Part shown: piece by piece, positions 14,050-17,467 of the stretch
Numbering within the stretch: the first letter of the stretch is position 1
Layout of the letters: every line of letters starts with the position of its first letter
Assembly: GCA_026645575.1 (NCBI GenBank)
Contig: JAPKMW010000159.1
Coordinates: forward strand, 1-17,467
DNA from: Caldilineaceae bacterium
GTDB taxonomy: Bacteria; Chloroflexota; Anaerolineae; Caldilineales; Caldilineaceae
DNA: 17,467 bases
Direction: 5' to 3'
Translations under genes and position numbers: made by a program
The notes under the pieces: generated by a model
Seen by the model: the letters and a program-made list of their open reading frames with translations, nothing else
Databases searched by the model: none
Told to the model about the DNA's origin: nothing

Positions 14050-14847
14050 ATGGTTTTTCACATGACTGACAGTATCGTCTCTCTTTCTAACGTCGGCATG
14101 ACCTTTAATGCTGGACGCAGCAACGCAACCATTGCGTTAAAAGACATCAACCTCGCCATCGCCCCCGGCGAATTTGTCTCTTTGATCGGCCCCTCTGGTT
14201 GCGGCAAATCGACCCTGCTGCGCCTGGTTGGCGATCTCTTGCAACCGACCAGCGGTAAGCTGGTGGTTAACGGCAAATCGGCTCACCAGGCGCGGCTCGA
14301 CCAAGATTATGGCATGGTCTTTCAGGCGCCGGTGTTGCTTGAATGGCGCAGCATTCTCAAGAATGTCATGCTGCCCATGGAGCTACGCAAACTGAGCCGC
14401 CAGGAACAACTGAACCGCGCCCGTGAACTCTTGAAGTTGATGGAGTTGGAGGGCTTTGAAAACCACTATCCCTGGCAACTCTCCGGCGGGATGCAACAGC
14501 GCGCCGCCATTGCCCGCTCATTGGCAATTCACCCGCGCCTGTTGTTGATGGATGAACCCTTTGGCGCCCTCGACGAGATGACGCGCGAACGGATGAACCT
14601 GGAACTCCATCGTATCTGGCAACAGACGCAAACAACGATCCTCTTTGTCACCCACAGCATTGCCGAAGCGGTCTTTCTCTCGACGCGGATTGTGGTCATG
14701 TCGGCGCGACCGGGGGAGATTCTCCATATCACGGATGTCGATCTGCCCATGCCCCGCACCTTGGAGACACGTGAACACCCCCACTTTTTCGAGTTGGAAA
14801 CCGAAGTACGGGAATGGCTGCGGCGGGCAAAGGGGTATATTGCCTGA
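14050..14847 (+). CDS. ABC transporter ATP-binding protein (SsuB/TauB type)
   Basis: This 265-residue ATPase powers the neighbouring importer from the cytoplasmic face. All motifs are intact: Walker A GPSGCGKST (47-55), Q-loop at Gln92 (GMVFQAP), signature LSGGMQQR (144-151), Walker B LLLMDEP (164-170), D-loop ALDE, and the switch His202 (FVTHS). The C-terminal part has AxSARPGEI, as in nitrate/sulfonate/taurine transporter ATPases. ATG 14050 and ATG 14062 (MTDSIVSLSNV) are both possible starts with no clear ribosome binding site. The second gives the more usual N-terminus; the first is kept here. It is the only ATPase in the cluster, so it presumably works as a homodimer beneath two different permeases. 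Confidence 0.94.
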   Translation: MVFHMTDSIVSLSNVGMTFNAGRSNATIALKDINLAIAPGEFVSLIGPSGCGKSTLLRLVGDLLQPTSGKLVVNGKSAHQARLDQDYGMVFQAPVLLEWRSILKNVMLPMELRKLSRQEQLNRARELLKLMELEGFENHYPWQLSGGMQQRAAIARSLAIHPRLLLMDEPFGALDEMTRERMNLELHRIWQQTQTTILFVTHSIAEAVFLSTRIVVMSARPGEILHITDVDLPMPRTLETREHPHFFELETEVREWLRRAKGYIA

Positions 14848-14871
14848 ACGCCCGTAATATAACCTGATGCC

Positions 14872-14977
14872 CCGCTCATGGCGAGTCCGTGACTCGCAAC
14901 CGATTGGGGCGAGTCACGGACTCGCCATGAGCGGCAACGTAACCAAGCAGTTGCGAGTCACGGACTCGTCATGAGCG
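14872..14977. repeat. Three copies of a 25-26 bp REP-like palindromic repeat
   Basis: Copy A (14872-14897) and copy B (14909-14934) are exact inverses over 26 bp with an 11-base loop. Copy C (14953-14977) repeats B with one change in 25 bases. Each contains the inner palindrome GCGAGTCACGGACTCG, built on GAGTC-ACG-GACTC, plus the flank CATGAGCG. Together they fill the gap between the ATPase and second permease genes. The strong A/B hairpin inside an apparent operon could reduce read-through or protect the upstream mRNA. The core recurs at 12851-12869. Confidence 0.85.
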
Positions 14978-15015
14978 ATAACTTCATCTTTGATGGTTTT
15001 CGTTAGGAGCGGCAG

Positions 15016-15792
15016 TTGAAGACGCTACAACGCAATTTACCGGCAATTATTCTTTTTGTGGCGGTGCTATTGCTCTGGGAGGCAATGGTTTGGCTGCTTG
15101 CCATTCAACGGTTTCTCTTGCCGGCCCCTTCGGTGATTTGGGATGCGTTTACCGGCAATCTGGAACGCCTCACCCACATTGGCTGGTTTACCACCAAGGA
15201 AGCGTTGGGCGGCTTTGCCATTGGTTGTGGCGCCGGCATTTTGGTGGCGCTGGCGACGGCGCGCTGGACACTGGCGAATGAAACGCTCATGCCCTTTGCC
15301 ATTGCCGCCAACTCGGTGCCAATCATCGCCTTTGCCCCCATTTTTAATAACTGGTTTGGTGTTGATAACCCCTTTTCCAAAATGATGATCGTCGCCGTGA
15401 TCGTCTTTTTCCCCATGATGATCAATACCGTCCGCGGTCTAACCGCCGTTGACCCGGCGATGATCGAACTAATGCGTTCCTATGCCGCCAGTGAGTTTGC
15501 ATTGTTATACAAAGTGCGGCTGCCCAACGCCTTGCCCTACATGTTCAACGCCTTCAAAGTCGCCGCCACCCTGAGCATGATCGGCGCTGTGGTGAGCGAA
15601 TACTTTGGCGGCAATCGCTCGGCGCTGGGTGTCTTTATCACCCAGGAAGCGGCCCAATTTCGTTTCCAGAACGCCTGGGCCGCCATCATTGTCGCCTGTA
15701 TCGTCGGCCTGACCTTCTATCTGATTGTGTTGTTACTCGAACGGTTGACCATCCCCTGGCACAGTTCGGTGCGGAATACGAGTGGTCGGTGA
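15016..15792 (+). CDS. ABC transporter permease (NMT1/SsuC/TauC type), second of two
   Basis: This 258-residue inner-membrane permease has a first helix at about 9-28, several core helices from about 62 to 243, and the ATPase-docking EAA loop at 151-172 (ELMRSYAASEFALLYKVRLPNA). It resembles the first permease in the EAA loop (SYAAS, LP or FP, ALPY followed by FNAFK or FTAFK) but lacks that protein's long outer segment. This suggests an old duplication and a heterodimeric channel. The start is TTG with TAGGAG at 15004-15009, six bases upstream, and no good ATG nearby. A block of REP-like repeats separates it from the ATPase gene. Its stop codon overlaps the left arm of a 29-bp palindrome. Confidence 0.92.
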   Translation: MKTLQRNLPAIILFVAVLLLWEAMVWLLAIQRFLLPAPSVIWDAFTGNLERLTHIGWFTTKEALGGFAIGCGAGILVALATARWTLANETLMPFAIAANSVPIIAFAPIFNNWFGVDNPFSKMMIVAVIVFFPMMINTVRGLTAVDPAMIELMRSYAASEFALLYKVRLPNALPYMFNAFKVAATLSMIGAVVSEYFGGNRSALGVFITQEAAQFRFQNAWAAIIVACIVGLTFYLIVLLLERLTIPWHSSVRNTSGR

Positions 15793-15857
15793 TTGGGTAT
15801 TGGGGTATTGGGTGATTGAGCCTGTCGAAATCACCCAATACCCCAATACCCAATCAC
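15789..15857. repeat. Perfect inverted repeat, 29-bp arms, overlapping the permease stop codon
   Basis: The left arm (15789-15817) begins GTGATTGGGTATTGGGG and the right arm (15829-15857) is its exact inverse, with an 11-base loop. The arms are made of 7-8 bp units (GGGTATT, GGGGTATT, GGGTGATT), as in the patch at 518-545. No T-run follows, so it is not a classical terminator. Between a permease gene and its binding-protein gene it may act as a partial terminator or mRNA stabiliser. Confidence 0.82.
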
Positions 15858-15914
15858 TACTGACAAAGATAACCATACGCTCAACTTTATCAACTTACAA
15901 AGGAGAATGATCCT

Positions 15915-17069
15915 ATGTCCAAAATTCGATGGTTGTTACCATTGCTGGTGATTGGCGCACTGTTGGTCAGCGCCTGCGCCGTGCCGCAAGCCACAGCCCC
16001 AGCGGGTGGTGAAAGCGCTGCCACGCCAGCGGCCAGTGAGGAACAGTCCACCGCTGAACTCACCCCGGTGCGCTTGCAACTGCAATGGGTGACGCAATCC
16101 CAATTTGCTGGCTACTACGCCGCTTTGGCGCAGGGTTTCTATGCTGAGGAAGGGCTGGATGTCACCATCCTGGAAGGTGCGGTAGAGATTGTGCCGCAAC
16201 AGGTGGTCGCCTCTGGCGAAGCCGAATTTGGCATTGCCTGGGTGCCGAAGATGCTCGCCTCGCGCGAAGCGGGCGCTGATCTAGTCAATATCGCCCAGAT
16301 CTTCCAGCGCAGTGGTACGCTCCAGGTTGCTTGGGCTGATAGCGGGATTGCTTCGGTGGAAGATTGGGCCGGCAAACGGGTCGGCACGTGGGGCTTTGGC
16401 AACGAGTGGGAAGTCTTCGCCGCTCTGCGCCAAGCCGGCATTGAACCCGATGACGCCAGCCAGGTGACAATTGTGCAGCAGCCCTTTGATATGTCGCTCC
16501 TGCTCAACCGCGAGATCGACTTGGCCCAGGCCATGACCTATAACGAGTACGCCCAACTGCTGGAAGCGACCAACCCGGACACCGGTGAACTCTATCAGCC
16601 GGAAGATTTCACCGTCTTTAACTACGGCGACGTTGGCACCGCCATGTTGCAAGACCATGTTTTTGCTCGCGAGTCCTGGCTGGCCGAAGAGGGCAATGAA
16701 GACATTGCCGTCCGCTTCCTGCGCGCCTCCTTCAAGGGCTGGATCTTCTGTCGCGACAACTTTGACGAATGTGTCAACACCGTGCTGGAAAATGGCCCGA
16801 CGCTGGGCGAAGGCCACATGCGCTGGCAACTCAACGAAGTCAACGCCCTGATCTGGCCGTCGCCGCAGGGCATTGGCATCATGGACGAAGCGGCCTACCA
16901 GCAGACCGTCGATATTTCCACCGAATTCGCCGTGCTGACCAAAGCGCCCGATGAGGCCGCCCTCCGCACTGACCTGGCCCAACAGGCGCTCGATAGCCTG
17001 ACCGACGCCGACACCAAGGGCGAAGGTTTCGAGAAGCAGGTTGTGGAAGTGACGCCCGGCGGCGAATAG
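15915..17069 (+). CDS. ABC transporter substrate-binding lipoprotein (NMT1/THI5-like)
   Basis: This 384-residue binding protein is anchored by lipid outside the membrane and delivers ligand to the permeases at 13144 and 15016. The signal peptide MSKIRWLLPLLVIGALLVSAC has a lipobox (LVSAC) with Cys21 as the modified residue. An Ala/Ser/Thr/Pro/Glu-rich spacer (about 22-50) follows, then the NMT1 domain: VRLQLQWVTQSQFAGYYAAL (52-71), GFYAEEGLDVTI (74-85), a SGEAEFGIAW segment (100-109), DWAGKRVGTWG (150-160). The family binds thiamine pyrimidines, riboflavin, nucleobase-like and sulfonate compounds. The Cys-rich CCCFC motif of THI5-type synthases is absent, so it is a binding protein only. AAAGGAG lies nine bases before the ATG. 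It is last in the operon, behind a strong hairpin. The exact ligand is unknown. Confidence 0.93.
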   Translation: MSKIRWLLPLLVIGALLVSACAVPQATAPAGGESAATPAASEEQSTAELTPVRLQLQWVTQSQFAGYYAALAQGFYAEEGLDVTILEGAVEIVPQQVVASGEAEFGIAWVPKMLASREAGADLVNIAQIFQRSGTLQVAWADSGIASVEDWAGKRVGTWGFGNEWEVFAALRQAGIEPDDASQVTIVQQPFDMSLLLNREIDLAQAMTYNEYAQLLEATNPDTGELYQPEDFTVFNYGDVGTAMLQDHVFARESWLAEEGNEDIAVRFLRASFKGWIFCRDNFDECVNTVLENGPTLGEGHMRWQLNEVNALIWPSPQGIGIMDEAAYQQTVDISTEFAVLTKAPDEAALRTDLAQQALDSLTDADTKGEGFEKQVVEVTPGGE

Positions 17070-17157
17070 AGACAAGAAGAATCGATACTCGTAGGCGCGG
17101 TTTCCATACCACACAGGTCCCGTTTAACTAAGATGCTCTCGGAAACCCTAGAGCGTA

Positions 17158-17220
17158 GTCTGTCACCCTGGAAGGGTCTCGCGTCTGCAATACCCTAGAG
17201 ACCCTTCCAGGGTGACAGAC
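17158..17220. repeat. Perfect inverted repeat, 23-bp arms, after the binding-protein gene
   Basis: The left arm (17158-17180) begins GTCTGTCACCCTGGAAGG and the right arm (17198-17220) is its exact inverse, with a 17-base loop. CCCTAGAG occurs both just before the left arm (17147-17154) and in the loop at the right-arm border. It lies about 90 bp past the last ABC gene, so it can end that transcript, although no clear T-run follows. It differs in sequence from the other palindromes here. Confidence 0.78.
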
Positions 17221-17290
17221 TTCCCTTCCCACGTCCCCCCAAACTGAGATACACCCCCCAAAAAACTGCTGATAGCAATTTGTGGAAACT

Positions 17291-17301
17291 TATGATATAC
17301 T
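17291..17301 (+). promoter_or_regulatory. Extended -10 promoter for the last gene
   Basis: TGATATACT contains TGN directly before TATACT (17296-17301), the extended -10 form that can work without a good -35 box. None is seen at the right distance. Transcription would start near 17308, about 38 nt before the ATG at 17346. Confidence 0.4.
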
Positions 17302-17345
17302 GCGGTGACACACGCACTGCCGTTCTGTGACAACTGGAGAACCCC

Positions 17346-17467
17346 ATGAACCAAACCGTCCTCATCACGTTGATTATTGTCGTCGCAATTCTCTTTGTTC
17401 TCTGGCTCTATCGCGACCGGCTGACCGCGTTTTTCTTTAAGGCCGGCAAAGATGGTCTGGAAGCGGA
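17346..17467 (+). CDS. Small membrane protein of unknown function, N-terminal part (cut by window edge)
   Basis: The frame opens with ATG at 17346, five bases after GGAGA, and stays open to the window end (40 residues). It begins MNQTVLITLIIVVAILFVLW, a single hydrophobic helix of about 18 residues, followed by the basic stretch LYRDRL and FFFKAGKDGLEA. This suggests an N-terminally anchored protein with its soluble part in the cytoplasm. It has its own probable promoter and lies beyond the palindrome that likely closes the ABC operon, so it is probably unrelated to it. The family is not recognised. Confidence 0.7.
   Translation, partial: MNQTVLITLIIVVAILFVLWLYRDRLTAFFFKAGKDGLEA

Noticed and set aside
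14872..14977. A CRISPR array
   Set aside because: The three repeats alternate in orientation and the spacers are only 11 and 18 bp of unlike length; this is a REP-like cluster.
16281..17114. A 277-residue minus-strand open frame opposite the substrate-binding protein
   Set aside because: It lies antisense to a gene with lipobox and NMT1 motifs, and has no family features of its own.

Overview
The window looks like part of a chromosome from a Chloroflexota bacterium, most likely of the Anaerolineae/Caldilineae type. This is inferred from gene content and style, not from any search. The signs are Pro/Thr-rich linkers in exported proteins, an Rpn/DUF4351-like protein with a GREEG repeat, split CoxM/CoxS/CoxL-type molybdenum hydroxylase genes, moderately GC-rich coding DNA, and intergenic spaces full of perfect palindromes and short-period repeats. 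Apart from a truncated transposase at the left edge, every gene reads on the + strand.

Layout: (1) 1-419, minus strand, the N-terminal part of an IS982-like transposase cut by the window edge. (2) 573-1361, a metal-dependent cyclase/kynurenine-formamidase-family hydrolase. (3) 1421-1571, a MITE-like element with 25-bp imperfect terminal inverted repeats. It is followed 5 bp later by a near-consensus sigma-70-type promoter (TTGACA, 17 bp, TACAAT). (4) 1699-10431, a probable catabolic operon: acyl-CoA synthetase, a crotonase-family protein without catalytic glutamates, the FAD subunit of a molybdenum hydroxylase, a DDAH/amidinotransferase-family hydrolase, an Rpn/DUF4351-like protein, the [2Fe-2S] subunit, a single-cysteine membrane-anchored glutaredoxin-like protein, and the molybdopterin subunit. 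Five of these genes overlap end to start. (5) 10888-12801, an anchored BMP/PnrA-type binding protein with a second C-terminal domain. (6) 13144-17069, an ABC importer of the NMT1/SsuABC/TauABC type: permease, ATPase, second permease, and lipoprotein substrate-binding protein. (7) 17346 to the end, the start of a small membrane protein.

How the genes may fit together: the two binding-protein systems would capture and import a small, possibly N-heterocyclic or guanidino compound. The three-subunit molybdenum hydroxylase would hydroxylate it, the amidinohydrolase-type enzyme and the cyclase-family hydrolase would cleave C-N or ring bonds, and the acyl-CoA synthetase plus crotonase-like protein would feed the carbon skeleton into CoA metabolism. 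The family assignments are well supported by motifs. The pathway and its substrate are inference. The molybdenum subunit carries YRGAGR instead of the Cys-containing active-site loop of true CO dehydrogenase.

Intergenic DNA is unusually structured. There are four copies of a palindromic core built on GAGTC-ACG-GACTC, three other perfect hairpins with 22-29 bp arms, a UUCG-loop hairpin, and three or four patches of degenerate 7-8 bp repeats. No tRNA, rRNA, CRISPR array or recognisable riboswitch was seen.
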